The position numbers and the translations under genes were made by a program. Source: an uncultured Clostridia bacterium (lineage in GTDB: Bacteria; Bacillota; Clostridia; UBA1381). From it: DNA of 40,451 nt. The DNA is taken from positions 1 to 40,451 of the forward strand of contig CAKSUM010000024.1 in NCBI GenBank assembly GCA_934501535.1, written 5' to 3'. Below, in pieces: positions 33,295 through 40,451 of the stretch. A model generated the notes under the pieces. That model ran no database searches and had not been told where the DNA came from. It saw only the letters and a list, made by a program, of their open reading frames with translations. Every line of letters begins with the position of its first letter. The stretch's first letter is position 1.

Positions 33295-35388
33295 TTATCT
33301 TACGCCGAACAGCAGGTCGCCGTATGTCGGGAATGGCCAGTATTCGCTGTCGGTGAGTGTTTCCGCCTCGTCTGCCGCAACTCGCAGCGACGCCATTTTC
33401 GGCAGTATGCTGTCGCGGACAAATTCCGATTGCTTTTGTATGTCATCGATACCGCTAAGCTCCGCTGCGGCTTTTTCGAGCTCTTCCGTTCTGTCGAACA
33501 TCAGGTCGGCAAGCGTTGAAAGCTTGGAAATGAGCGTGCTCTCATATCTTGACGGAATTGCGGCGTCGAGCGCTTTTTTCTTTGATGCCAGGCTTACAAG
33601 CTTGGAAACGTATTTCTCGATTGCCGGCATGATTTCCTTTTTGGACATATCAATCATGGTCAGCGCTTCGATATTTACTGCCTTTACATAGTTTTCAAGC
33701 ATAATTTCGCATCTTGATTCAAGCTCAGCCTTTGTGAATACCTTTTGCTCAATGAGCATATCGGCATTCTTTTTGTCAAGAAGATGCGGCATGCAGTCGG
33801 CGGTTGTCTTGTAGTTTGAAAGACCTCTTTTTGCTGCCTCGTCCATCCATTCGTCGCCGTAGCCGTTTCCGCCGAATATAATTCTCTTGTGAGCCTTGAT
33901 TGTGTCTTTAATCAGGTCATGCAGCTCACTTTCAAAGTCCTTTGCGCCCTCAAGCTTGTCGGCAAACTTTTCGAGAGTATCCGCAACGGCGCTGTTTAAC
34001 ATAATGTTTGCGCATGCTATGCTGTTTGACGAACCTAACATTCTGAACTCGAACTTATTGCCGGTGAATGCAAACGGCGATGTTCTGTTACGGTCGGTTG
34101 CGTCCTTTTTGAACTGCGGCAGAATATCAACGCCGAGTTTCATTTTTGCTTTCTTGCCGCCCTGGTATGCCGAATCGGTTTCGATTGCGTCGAGCACTGC
34201 CTCAAGCTCCTCGCCGAGGAAGATAGAAATTACTGCCGGCGGAGCCTCGTTTGCGCCGAGTCTGTGATCGTTTCCTGCGGTTGCAACGGAAATGCGGAGC
34301 AAGTCCTGATATTCGTCAACCGCCTTGATAACCGCTACCAAAAACAGCAGGAACTGTGCGTTTTCGTAAGGTGTTTCGCCCGGCGTCAGCAGATTTACGC
34401 CCGTATCGGTCGAAATTGACCAGTTGTTGTGCTTGCCGCTGCCGTTAACGCCGGCGAACGGTTTTTCATGGAGCAGGCATACAAGCCCATGCTTTGCCGC
34501 AACCTTTTGCATAACCTCCATCGTCAGCTGGTTGTGGTCGGTTGCGATATTTGTTGTGGAATAAATCGGTGCAAGCTCATGCTGTGCCGGTGCAACTTCG
34601 TTGTGCTCGGTTTTTGCAAGAATACCGAGTTTCCAAAGCTCATCGTTCAGGTCTTTCATAAATTCCGCAACCTTCGGTTTGATAATTCCGAAATAATGGT
34701 CATCCATTTCCTGACCCTTCGGCGGCTTTGCACCGAACAGCGTTCTGCCGGTAAAGATAAGGTCGCGGCGCTTGTCATACATTTCTCTGTCAACAAGGAA
34801 GTATTCCTGCTCGGGTCCTACCGAAGTTCTTACCATATGTACACTGTCATTTCCGAACAGCTTTAAAATTCTGAGCGCCTGCTTGTTAAGTGCTGCCATC
34901 GAACGGAGCAGCGGTGTTTTCTTATCGAGCGCCTCGCCCGTGTATGAGCAGAATGCCGTCGGGATACATAAGGTTTTGTCTTTAATGAACGCATATGATG
35001 TCGGATCCCATGCGGTATAACCTCTTGCCTCAAAGGTTGCTCTCAGTCCGCCCGACGGGAACGATGATGCGTCCGGCTCGCCTTTAATCAGTTCTTTGCC
35101 GGAAAATTCCATGATTACGCCGCCGTCCGGAGCCGGGGAAATGAAGCTGTCATGCTTTTCCGCCGTAACGCCTGTCATTGGCTGGAACCAGTGTGTGTAA
35201 TGAGTCGCACCCTTTTCAACCGCCCAGTCTTTCATAGCAAGTGCTACCGCGTTTGCAAGCGATATATCAAGCTGTTCGCCCTCATCAATTGTCTTTTTAA
35301 TCGAATTATAAACCTTCTCCGAAAGACGTGCTTTCATCTGTCTGTCATCAAATACATTGCTTCCGAACATTTCCGGTACTGTTGCCAT
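33295..35388 (-). CDS. glnN: Type III glutamine synthetase
   Basis: A 697-residue glutamine synthetase of the GSIII class, much longer than the roughly 450 of GlnA type I. Landmarks are THWFQPMTGVTAEKHDSF, GSSFPSGGLRATFEARGYTAWDP-type block (here SSFPSGGLRATFEARGYTAW), GPEQEYFLVD, and GSGKHNNWSISTDTGVNLL. It condenses ammonium with glutamate and is the entry point of the downstream genes amt and asnB. ATG at 35388 follows GAGAGG; a longer frame upstream runs through the leader hairpin and is rejected. A strong promoter and a terminator-like hairpin precede it. Confidence 0.95.
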   Translation of the reverse strand: MATVPEMFGSNVFDDRQMKARLSEKVYNSIKKTIDEGEQLDISLANAVALAMKDWAVEKGATHYTHWFQPMTGVTAEKHDSFISPAPDGGVIMEFSGKELIKGEPDASSFPSGGLRATFEARGYTAWDPTSYAFIKDKTLCIPTAFCSYTGEALDKKTPLLRSMAALNKQALRILKLFGNDSVHMVRTSVGPEQEYFLVDREMYDKRRDLIFTGRTLFGAKPPKGQEMDDHYFGIIKPKVAEFMKDLNDELWKLGILAKTEHNEVAPAQHELAPIYSTTNIATDHNQLTMEVMQKVAAKHGLVCLLHEKPFAGVNGSGKHNNWSISTDTGVNLLTPGETPYENAQFLLFLVAVIKAVDEYQDLLRISVATAGNDHRLGANEAPPAVISIFLGEELEAVLDAIETDSAYQGGKKAKMKLGVDILPQFKKDATDRNRTSPFAFTGNKFEFRMLGSSNSIACANIMLNSAVADTLEKFADKLEGAKDFESELHDLIKDTIKAHKRIIFGGNGYGDEWMDEAAKRGLSNYKTTADCMPHLLDKKNADMLIEQKVFTKAELESRCEIMLENYVKAVNIEALTMIDMSKKEIMPAIEKYVSKLVSLASKKKALDAAIPSRYESTLISKLSTLADLMFDRTEELEKAAAELSGIDDIQKQSEFVRDSILPKMASLRVAADEAETLTDSEYWPFPTYGDLLFGVR

Positions 35389-35414
35389 TTTTATCAACCT
35401 CTCTTTTTTTGAAA

Positions 35415-35463
35415 TAAAAAATGGCAAGGACACCGAGAGAATTATCTCTCCGGCATCCTTGCC
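35415..35463 (-). terminator. Terminator-like hairpin in the glnN 5' leader (possible attenuator)
   Basis: On the minus strand GGCAAGGA / TCCTTGCC plus an inner GCCGGAGAGA / TCTCTCGG stem with a TAAT tetraloop (35423-35463), directly followed by ATTTTTTATTT (35411-35422). The predicted transcript starts near 35468, so this hairpin opens the 80-base glnN leader. It has all features of an intrinsic terminator yet lies between promoter and gene. Confidence 0.75.
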
Positions 35464-35474
35464 TTATGTTTTGC

Positions 35475-35503
35475 ATTATATACCCTTTTTTTTGGTTTGT
35501 CAA
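35475..35503 (-). promoter_or_regulatory. Promoter of the glnN operon
   Basis: On the minus strand perfect TTGACA (35498-35503) and TATAAT (35475-35480) with a 17-base spacer. With consensus this strong, regulation is likely to be exerted after initiation, at the leader hairpin. Confidence 0.88.
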
Positions 35504-35631
35504 TAGTTTTTTTCAAAAAAAATAATTTTTTTTAAATTTTCGGCGCTTTGAAATATATGCATTAATAGGTAGTTTTTTGTCAAAAAAAGCTGCGGAAAAA
35601 ATAAAATTGTGCGGAAGTGCGAAAAAAGCTG

Positions 35632-35660
35632 TTGACAAATAAAAAATTGTGTGGTAGAAT
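35632..35660 (+). promoter_or_regulatory. Promoter of the leader peptide and ABC importer operon
   Basis: TTGACA (35632-35637) and TAGAAT (35655-35660) with a 17-base spacer, 32 bases ahead of the leader peptide ATG. The 128-base stretch between this and the divergent glnN promoter is AT-rich and holds a direct repeat of AAAAAAGCTG (near 35582 and 35624). Confidence 0.85.
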
Positions 35661-35692
35661 GATTTTTGAAAATTCGGAAAGGAGAAAGCACC

Positions 35693-35818
35693 ATGACGGC
35701 AAAAAGACGTTTTGGTTTTGCATATGCGTATTATTACTTTTACTTTTATTTTAGCAAAGTAAGAGCGATTTGTGATGCAAAAAACGGATTTACGCCGAAA
35801 ACATGCTTTAATTTCTGA
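35693..35818 (+). CDS. 41-residue Phe/Tyr-rich leader peptide
   Basis: An ATG with a strong ribosome site (AAAGGAG, nine bases upstream) opens a 41-codon frame between a good promoter and an intrinsic terminator. Residues 7-20 read FGFAYAYYYFYFYF: five Phe and six Tyr in 14 codons. The rest (SKVRAICDAKNG, FTPKTCFNF) adds three Phe. No known protein family is suggested. The position and composition match amino-acid attenuator leader peptides such as PheL, where ribosome stalling on aromatic codons prevents terminator formation. The downstream genes encode a TrpX-type ABC importer, so the inferred signal is shortage of charged tRNA-Tyr or tRNA-Phe. Confidence 0.8.
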   Translation: MTAKRRFGFAYAYYYFYFYFSKVRAICDAKNGFTPKTCFNF

Positions 35819-35838
35819 AAAAGCTTAAGCAAGTAATT

Positions 35839-35872
35839 ACCGTATGGATCACAAGTCCATACGGTCTTTTGT
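35839..35872 (+). terminator. Attenuator terminator between leader peptide and ABC operon
   Basis: A perfect 10-bp stem ACCGTATGGA (35839-35848) / TCCATACGGT (35856-35865) with a 7-base loop, followed by CTTTTGTTAT. It lies 21 bases after the leader peptide stop and 113 bases before the first structural gene. The segment AAGTAAT just 5' of the stem (35831-35837) can pair with ATTACTT inside the aromatic codon cluster (35733-35739), a possible but weak alternative fold. Confidence 0.82.
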
Positions 35873-35984
35873 TATCAGCCGTAAGGACGCGTGTTCTTTG
35901 GAATTGCTTCGGTCGAAAGGGGGACGGACGGTTCGGGTTCGGAAAATGATAACGAAAGGCTTAAAAAAACAGGAGGAATGAGTT

Positions 35985-36941
35985 ATGAAAAAAATTCGTA
36001 CAATTATTGCAGCGGTAACAGCTGCGGCTATGTGTCTGCCGCTGGCTTCATGCGGAGGAAAAAAAGAGGTTTACAAGGTGGGAATATGCCAGCTTGCACA
36101 GCACGAGGCGCTTGATGCGGCAACACAGGGATTTCAGGACGCGCTTAAGAAAAAGCTTGGCGAGGACAAGGTTGAATTTGACATGCAGAATGCGTCAAAT
36201 GACAGCGCAATGTGCAGTACGATAGTAAATTCTTTTGTATCAAAAAAGGTTGATTTGATTATGGCGAATGCCACACCGGCGCTTCAGGCGGCATATAACG
36301 CGACGTCGGCAATCCCCATTCTGGGTACGTCGGTTACGGAATACGGTGTTGCGCTGAATATAAATGATTTTAACGGAACGGTCGGCGGCAATGTATCGGG
36401 TACGTCTGATTTGGCTCCGCTTGACAAGCAGGCAGATATGATTTGCGAGCTGTTCCCCGATGCGAAAAAGGTCGGACTTTTGTACTGCTCGGCAGAACCG
36501 AACTCCGAATACCAGGTTAAAAAGGTAGAAGAATATCTTTCGGCAAAGGGAATAACCTGCACGCGTTTCTCTTTCTCCGATTCAAACGACATCTCGGCGG
36601 TAACGACAAAAGCAGCGACGGACAGCGATGTTATATACATTCCGACCGATAATACGGCAGCTTCATGTGTTGAAACAATCGGAAACATTGTAAGAGCAAG
36701 CAAAACTCCGGTTATATCGGGTGAGCAGGGCATATGTGCAGGCTGCGGTGTTGCTACTTTGTCGATAGATTACTATGACCTGGGACAGAAAACCGGTGAA
36801 ATGGCAGCTAAGGTGCTGACCGGTGAAGCAAAGATTTCCGAAATGCCGATTGAGTACGCAGATGCGGAAAAGATGTATAATCCTACTATTTGCGAGGAAC
36901 TCGGAATTACGCCGCCGGAAGGCTACAAGGCGCTTAAATAA
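35985..36941 (+). CDS. ABC importer substrate-binding lipoprotein, TrpX-like
   Basis: A 318-residue lipoprotein with a lipobox LASC (Cys23 lipidated) after a hydrophobic signal segment. The mature part has the two-lobed fold of the ABC_sub_bind family to which TrpX of the TrpXYZ importers belongs: KVGICQLAQHEALDAATQGF, IPILGTSVTEYG, KKVGLLYCSAEPNSEYQ and VISGEQGICAGCGVATLSID. Known members bind aromatic amino acids. The Phe/Tyr leader peptide upstream suggests tyrosine or phenylalanine as ligand here. GGAGG precedes the ATG. Permease and ATPase genes follow. Confidence 0.88.
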   Translation: MKKIRTIIAAVTAAAMCLPLASCGGKKEVYKVGICQLAQHEALDAATQGFQDALKKKLGEDKVEFDMQNASNDSAMCSTIVNSFVSKKVDLIMANATPALQAAYNATSAIPILGTSVTEYGVALNINDFNGTVGGNVSGTSDLAPLDKQADMICELFPDAKKVGLLYCSAEPNSEYQVKKVEEYLSAKGITCTRFSFSDSNDISAVTTKAATDSDVIYIPTDNTAASCVETIGNIVRASKTPVISGEQGICAGCGVATLSIDYYDLGQKTGEMAAKVLTGEAKISEMPIEYADAEKMYNPTICEELGITPPEGYKALK

Positions 36942-36962
36942 CAGGAAGTGCGGGTGAATTAA

Positions 36963-37868
36963 GTGATAGAATTATTGGGAGCAATGCCGGGAGCCGTTGC
37001 CCAGGGGCTTATCTGGGGCGTTATGGCAATCGGCGTATATATAACTTTCAGAATACTGGATATAGCGGATTTGACGGTGGACGGAACAATATGTACCGGC
37101 GCTGCTGTCTGCACCATGCTGATGATGTCGGGCTGCAATCCGTATGCTGCGATAATCTGCGCGCTGCTTGCCGGCGTTCTTGCAGGAACTCTGACCGGAC
37201 TTTTGCATATACTGCTCGGTATTCCGGCTATCCTTGCAGGTATCCTGTCGCAGATGGTGCTGTGGTCTGCAAACCTGAAAATTCTCGGAAAAGCAAACCA
37301 GGCGCTTTCGGCACGTGATAACCCTGTCATGCTTTCGCAAATGAATATTCCGTCGGCTATTGTTGTTCTTGTCGTTGTTGTGGTTGCCGTAATTGCATTT
37401 TTGTATCTTTTCTTCGGAACGGAAATCGGCTGTGCAATCCGTGCAACGGGCTGCAATCAGATAATGAGCCGTGCGCAGGGCATTAATACAAACCTTATGA
37501 AAATTATCGGACTTGCGCTTTCGAACGGAATTGTTGCGCTTTCGGGCGCGCTGCTGTGTCAGTATCAGGGATATACCGATATAAATATGGGCAGAGGTGC
37601 AGTTGTAATCGGTCTTGCGGCGGTTGTAATCGGCGAAGCGGTTGTGAGCCGGATTTCAACCAATTTCGCAGTGCGGCTTTTGGGTGTTGCTGTCGGCGCA
37701 ATAATCTATTATATAGTATATCAGGCAATTATTTTTGCCGGATTTGATACCGATATGCTCAAAATGTTCTCGGCGATAGTTGTTGCGGCATTCCTCGGAA
37801 TACCGTATATCAAAAAGAAAATTTCGGCGTCTGCAAAGCCTGCAAAAGGAGGTGTCGGCAATGCTTGA
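36963..37868 (+). CDS. ABC importer permease, TrpY-like
   Basis: A 301-residue membrane protein with about eight to nine helices of the branched-chain-type permease family. Segments include LIWGVMAIGVYITFRILDIADLTVDG (here split: LIWGVMAIGVYITFRI, LDIADLTVDG) and the EAA-like cytoplasmic loop GCAIRATGCNQIMSRAQGIN that contacts the ATPase. The start is a GTG at 36963 with GGGTGA upstream. Its last eight bases overlap the start of the ATPase gene, so the two are translated together. Confidence 0.9.
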   Translation: MIELLGAMPGAVAQGLIWGVMAIGVYITFRILDIADLTVDGTICTGAAVCTMLMMSGCNPYAAIICALLAGVLAGTLTGLLHILLGIPAILAGILSQMVLWSANLKILGKANQALSARDNPVMLSQMNIPSAIVVLVVVVVAVIAFLYLFFGTEIGCAIRATGCNQIMSRAQGINTNLMKIIGLALSNGIVALSGALLCQYQGYTDINMGRGAVVIGLAAVVIGEAVVSRISTNFAVRLLGVAVGAIIYYIVYQAIIFAGFDTDMLKMFSAIVVAAFLGIPYIKKKISASAKPAKGGVGNA

Positions 37869-38655
37869 GATACGCAATGTTACAAAGACATTTAACAAAG
37901 GAACCATTGATGAAAAAGTTGCGCTTAATAATCTTTCGCTTACACTTAATGACGGTGATTTTGTCACGGTAATCGGCGGAAACGGTGCCGGAAAAAGTAC
38001 CATGCAGAATGCAATCTGCGGAACATGGCTGCCCGATTCGGGTGAGATTATCCTGGACGGGATAGATGTTACGGCGCTGCCGGAATATAAGCGCGCGAAG
38101 TATCTCGGCAGAGTGTATCAGGATCCTATGATGGGTACGGCGGCAGGTATGCAGATAGAAGAAAATCTTGCACTTGCGGTTCGGCGCGGAAAACGGCGGA
38201 CGCTGCGTGCCGGAATTAAGGCGAGCGAACGCGAGGAATACAAAAAGAAACTCGGCGAGCTTGATTTGGGACTGGAAACAAGACTGTCGGCAAAGGTGGG
38301 TACGCTGTCGGGCGGACAGCGCCAGGCGCTCACGCTTTTAATGGCGACGCTGCAGAAACCGAAGCTGTTGCTGCTGGACGAACACACGGCGGCGCTTGAC
38401 CCGAAAACCGCCGCAAAGGTTATGGAACTGACACAGCGCCTTGTGACGGAACACAAGCTCACAACATTGATGATAACTCATAATATGCGTGATGCAATTA
38501 ATTACGGAAATCGTCTTATCATGCTGCATGAGGGAAAAGTCATACTTGATATTTCGGGCGAGGAAAAGAAAAAGCTTACGGTTACCAATCTTCTTGAAAT
38601 GTTCACTAAGGCGAGCGGCGACGAGTTTGTAAGCGATAAGGCAATTTTGTCTTAG
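37861..38655 (+). CDS. ABC importer ATPase, TrpZ-like
   Basis: A 264-residue ATPase with Walker A GGNGAGKST (about residues 39-47), Q-loop in RVYQDPMMGT, signature LSGGQRQALT (about 149-158), Walker B LLLLDEHTAALD (about 167-178) and the switch histidine in LMITHNM. In Walker B the residue after Asp-Glu is His, as in other members of this importer family. The ATG overlaps the permease stop (ATGCTTGA) with AGGAGG 10 bases upstream. Last gene of the operon, closed by a strong terminator. Confidence 0.92.
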   Translation: MLEIRNVTKTFNKGTIDEKVALNNLSLTLNDGDFVTVIGGNGAGKSTMQNAICGTWLPDSGEIILDGIDVTALPEYKRAKYLGRVYQDPMMGTAAGMQIEENLALAVRRGKRRTLRAGIKASEREEYKKKLGELDLGLETRLSAKVGTLSGGQRQALTLLMATLQKPKLLLLDEHTAALDPKTAAKVMELTQRLVTEHKLTTLMITHNMRDAINYGNRLIMLHEGKVILDISGEEKKKLTVTNLLEMFTKASGDEFVSDKAILS

Positions 38656-38664
38656 TATATCATG

Positions 38665-38731
38665 GCAAGCAGCTTCTTTGTTTGATTAATTCGTAATGAA
38701 TTGACCGCAAAGAAGAACTGCTTGCTTTTTG
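38665..38731 (+). terminator. Terminator of the ABC importer operon
   Basis: A long stem GCAAGCAGCTTCTTTG / CAAAGAAGAACTGCTTGC with one bulged base, followed by TTTTT. Confidence 0.88.
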
Positions 38732-38786
38732 TATTTGGCGAAAAAAATTTTGTGTGAAAAAACCGGTAATTTGTGATTATTAACTA

Positions 38787-38815
38787 TTGAAAAAGGTTGA
38801 AAAGTATGATAAAAT
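38787..38815 (+). promoter_or_regulatory. Promoter of guaA
   Basis: TTGAAA (38787-38792) and TAAAAT (38810-38815) with a 17-base spacer. The leader of about 30 bases leaves no space for a purine riboswitch. Confidence 0.72.
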
Positions 38816-38853
38816 AAAAAATAAGTATCACGCTTTGAAAGGAAAACTTAAAT

Positions 38854-40386
38854 ATGGATAATGAATTGGTTTTGGTGTTGGATTTCGGAGGACAGTATAA
38901 TCAGCTGATTGCGCGGCGTGTGCGCGAATGTAACGTATACTGTGAAGTTATGCCGTATGGTAAGGGAATAGAGGCTGTCAAAGAAAAGAATCCCGTGGGA
39001 ATAATTTTTACCGGCGGGCCGAACAGCGTATATGAAGAAGGCGCCCCCATGATAGATAAGGAGATTTTTGAACTGGGCATTCCGGTGTTGGGAATATGCT
39101 ACGGTTCTCAGCTCATGGCGTATGCATTGGGCGGCAAGGTTGAAAGGGCGGACAAGCGTGAATACGGCAAATGTGAGCTTTGTGTAAAAGACAGCTTGAT
39201 TTTTGACGGAGTTGATGAAAAAACGCAGTGCTGGATGAGTCATACAGATTATATTTCCGCGCTGCCGGAGGGATTTGAGATAACAGCGACAACCGAATCG
39301 TGTCCTGTGGCGGCATACGAAAATAAGGAAAAGCGGCTGTACAGCGTGCAGTTCCATCCGGAGGTTAACCATACGCCGCAGGGAAAACAGATGTTGCGGA
39401 ATTTCCTTTATAATGTGTGTAAATGTAAAGGGGACTGGCTCATGAGCGACTTTGCGAAACGTTCAATTGAGTCACTGCGTAAGAAGATAGGCGATAAAAA
39501 GGTACTGTGTGCGCTTTCGGGCGGAGTTGACAGTTCGGTTGCGGCGGTTATGATACATAAAGCGGTAGGCAAACAGCTTACATGTGTTTTTGTGGATAAC
39601 GGACTGCTAAGAAAAAATGAAGGCGATGAGGTGGAAAGCCTTTTCAGAAATGAATTTGATATTAATTTGGTGCGTGCGAATGCGCAGGATAGATTTTTGG
39701 GTAAGCTTGCGGGCGTGAAGGAACCGGAGCGAAAGAGAAAAATTATCGGTGAAGAATTTATCCGTGTATTCGAGGCAGAGGCAAAGAAAATCGGAACGGT
39801 AGATTTCTTGGTTCAGGGAACGATATATCCTGATGTAATAGAATCCGGTGCAGGAGATGCGTCGACGATAAAGAGTCATCATAATGTCGGAGGGCTGCCG
39901 GAGCATGTGGATTTTAAAGAGATAATAGAGCCGTTGAGAGATTTGTTTAAGGATGAAGTAAGACAGCTGGGAATAGAATTGGGATTGCCGGAAAAATTTG
40001 TGTGGAGGCAGCCTTTCCCGGGCCCGGGACTTGCGGTGCGTGTAATCGGGGAAATAACCGAGGATAAGCTGGCAATACTGCGTGATGCAGATGCGATATT
40101 CCGTGAAGAAATAGCAAATGCGGGTCTTGCGAGAAATATAAATCAATATTTTGCTGTAATCACGGATATGAAAAGCGTGGGCGTAATGGGTGATGGCAGA
40201 ACATACGATTATACATTGGCGTTGCGAGCAGTTACAACAACTGATTTTATGACGGCAGACTGGGCACGTATTCCGTTTGATGTTCTTGAAAAAGTGTCAA
40301 ATAGAATTGTGAATGAAGTTGACCACGTAAACCGTATTGTTTACGATATTACATCTAAGCCACCGGCTACTATTGAGTGGGAGTAG
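38854..40386 (+). CDS. guaA: GMP synthase (glutamine-hydrolysing)
   Basis: A 510-residue enzyme that aminates XMP to GMP. The class I glutaminase domain has nucleophile Cys82 (LGICYGSQLMAYALGG) with His168 and Glu170 (VQFHPEVNHT). The ATP-pyrophosphatase loop is SGGVDSS (222-228). The dimerisation domain ends with the conserved PPATIEWE. AAAGGA lies ahead of the ATG. Transcribed alone from its own promoter. The 3' end of guaA is a known insertion site for genomic islands, relevant to the repeat just downstream. Confidence 0.96.
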   Translation: MDNELVLVLDFGGQYNQLIARRVRECNVYCEVMPYGKGIEAVKEKNPVGIIFTGGPNSVYEEGAPMIDKEIFELGIPVLGICYGSQLMAYALGGKVERADKREYGKCELCVKDSLIFDGVDEKTQCWMSHTDYISALPEGFEITATTESCPVAAYENKEKRLYSVQFHPEVNHTPQGKQMLRNFLYNVCKCKGDWLMSDFAKRSIESLRKKIGDKKVLCALSGGVDSSVAAVMIHKAVGKQLTCVFVDNGLLRKNEGDEVESLFRNEFDINLVRANAQDRFLGKLAGVKEPERKRKIIGEEFIRVFEAEAKKIGTVDFLVQGTIYPDVIESGAGDASTIKSHHNVGGLPEHVDFKEIIEPLRDLFKDEVRQLGIELGLPEKFVWRQPFPGPGLAVRVIGEITEDKLAILRDADAIFREEIANAGLARNINQYFAVITDMKSVGVMGDGRTYDYTLALRAVTTTDFMTADWARIPFDVLEKVSNRIVNEVDHVNRIVYDITSKPPATIEWE

Positions 40387-40414
40387 ATTTTGACATTTTG
40401 TAACTTTTTATAAA

Positions 40415-40451
40415 TCGTCGCAAACCCTTGTAAAATCAAGGTTTGTGGCGA
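40415..40451. repeat. Inverted repeat just past guaA, running to the window edge
   Basis: TCGTCGCAAACCCTTG (40415-40430) pairs with CAAGGTTTGTGGCGA (40437-40451) around a 6-base loop. Two pairs are G-U and one base is bulged, so it would fold well as RNA. No T tract is visible within the window. It lies 29 bases after the guaA stop. Confidence 0.65.

Noticed and set aside
35415..35463. ANTAR antiterminator target in the glnN leader
   Set aside because: Those sites are two small hairpins with hexaloops carrying conserved A and G positions; here there is one long hairpin with a TAAT loop.
35891..36115. Plus-strand 74-codon frame overlapping the start of the binding-lipoprotein gene
   Set aside because: It runs out of frame through a well supported gene, has no good ribosome site, and its composition is that of a shadow frame.
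38732..38853. Purine or PRPP riboswitch ahead of guaA
   Set aside because: The sigma-A promoter at 38787-38815 leaves a leader of only about 30 bases, too short for a riboswitch.

Overview
The window reads as chromosome of an anaerobic, endospore-forming member of the Clostridia. The evidence is a complete spoIIIAA-AH operon, a recF-remB-gyrB block, a type III glutamine synthetase, an Amt-PII fusion, the DapL route to diaminopimelate, a T-box leader, and TTGACA/TATAAT promoters with strong GGAGG ribosome sites throughout. An Oscillospirales or Lachnospirales-like commensal would fit, but I cannot fix the genus from sequence alone. No CRISPR array, insertion sequence or rRNA was found.

Layout. 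1-1998: a hairpin-rich non-coding stretch, a GH28 pectinase-like hydrolase and tRNA-Gly(GCC). 2.1-4.9 kb: aconitase, an XRE repressor, and divergent from it a small Cys-rich gene that appears split by one base. 4.9-10.1 kb: the eight-gene spoIIIA operon (the SpoIIIA channel of the forespore engulfment machinery), followed by an Asp23/Gls24 protein with its own promoter. 10.2-13 kb: mtaB and an HPr-kinase-like ATPase on the minus strand, back to back with an HPr-like protein that lacks the phosphocarrier histidine, then a cupin. 13-20.6 kb: a six-gene minus-strand run recJ-relA-yaaA-recF-remB-gyrB. 20.8-25.4 kb: a 46-residue Asn/Gln-rich protein, then a TetR regulator with a clear operator and a heterodimeric ABC exporter-type pair. 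25.5-27.5 kb: a GH20-like hydrolase, and an HxlR regulator divergent from a cupin.

27.5-35.5 kb is a minus-strand nitrogen and diaminopimelate block: glnN (type III GS), amt-glnB fusion, asnB behind an Asn-type T-box, dapF, dapL. Each step seems to have its own RNA control: a terminator-like hairpin in the glnN leader, the T-box before asnB, and a long hairpin between dapF and dapL. Divergent from it, 35.6-38.7 kb holds a TrpXYZ-like ABC importer operon (binding lipoprotein, permease, ATPase). Its leader encodes a 41-residue peptide with 11 Phe/Tyr codons in a 14-codon stretch, followed by an intrinsic terminator. This has the layout of a classical ribosome-mediated attenuator and is the strongest candidate here for an undescribed regulatory system. 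The window ends with guaA and a structured inverted repeat just past its stop codon, a place where integrative elements are known to insert.
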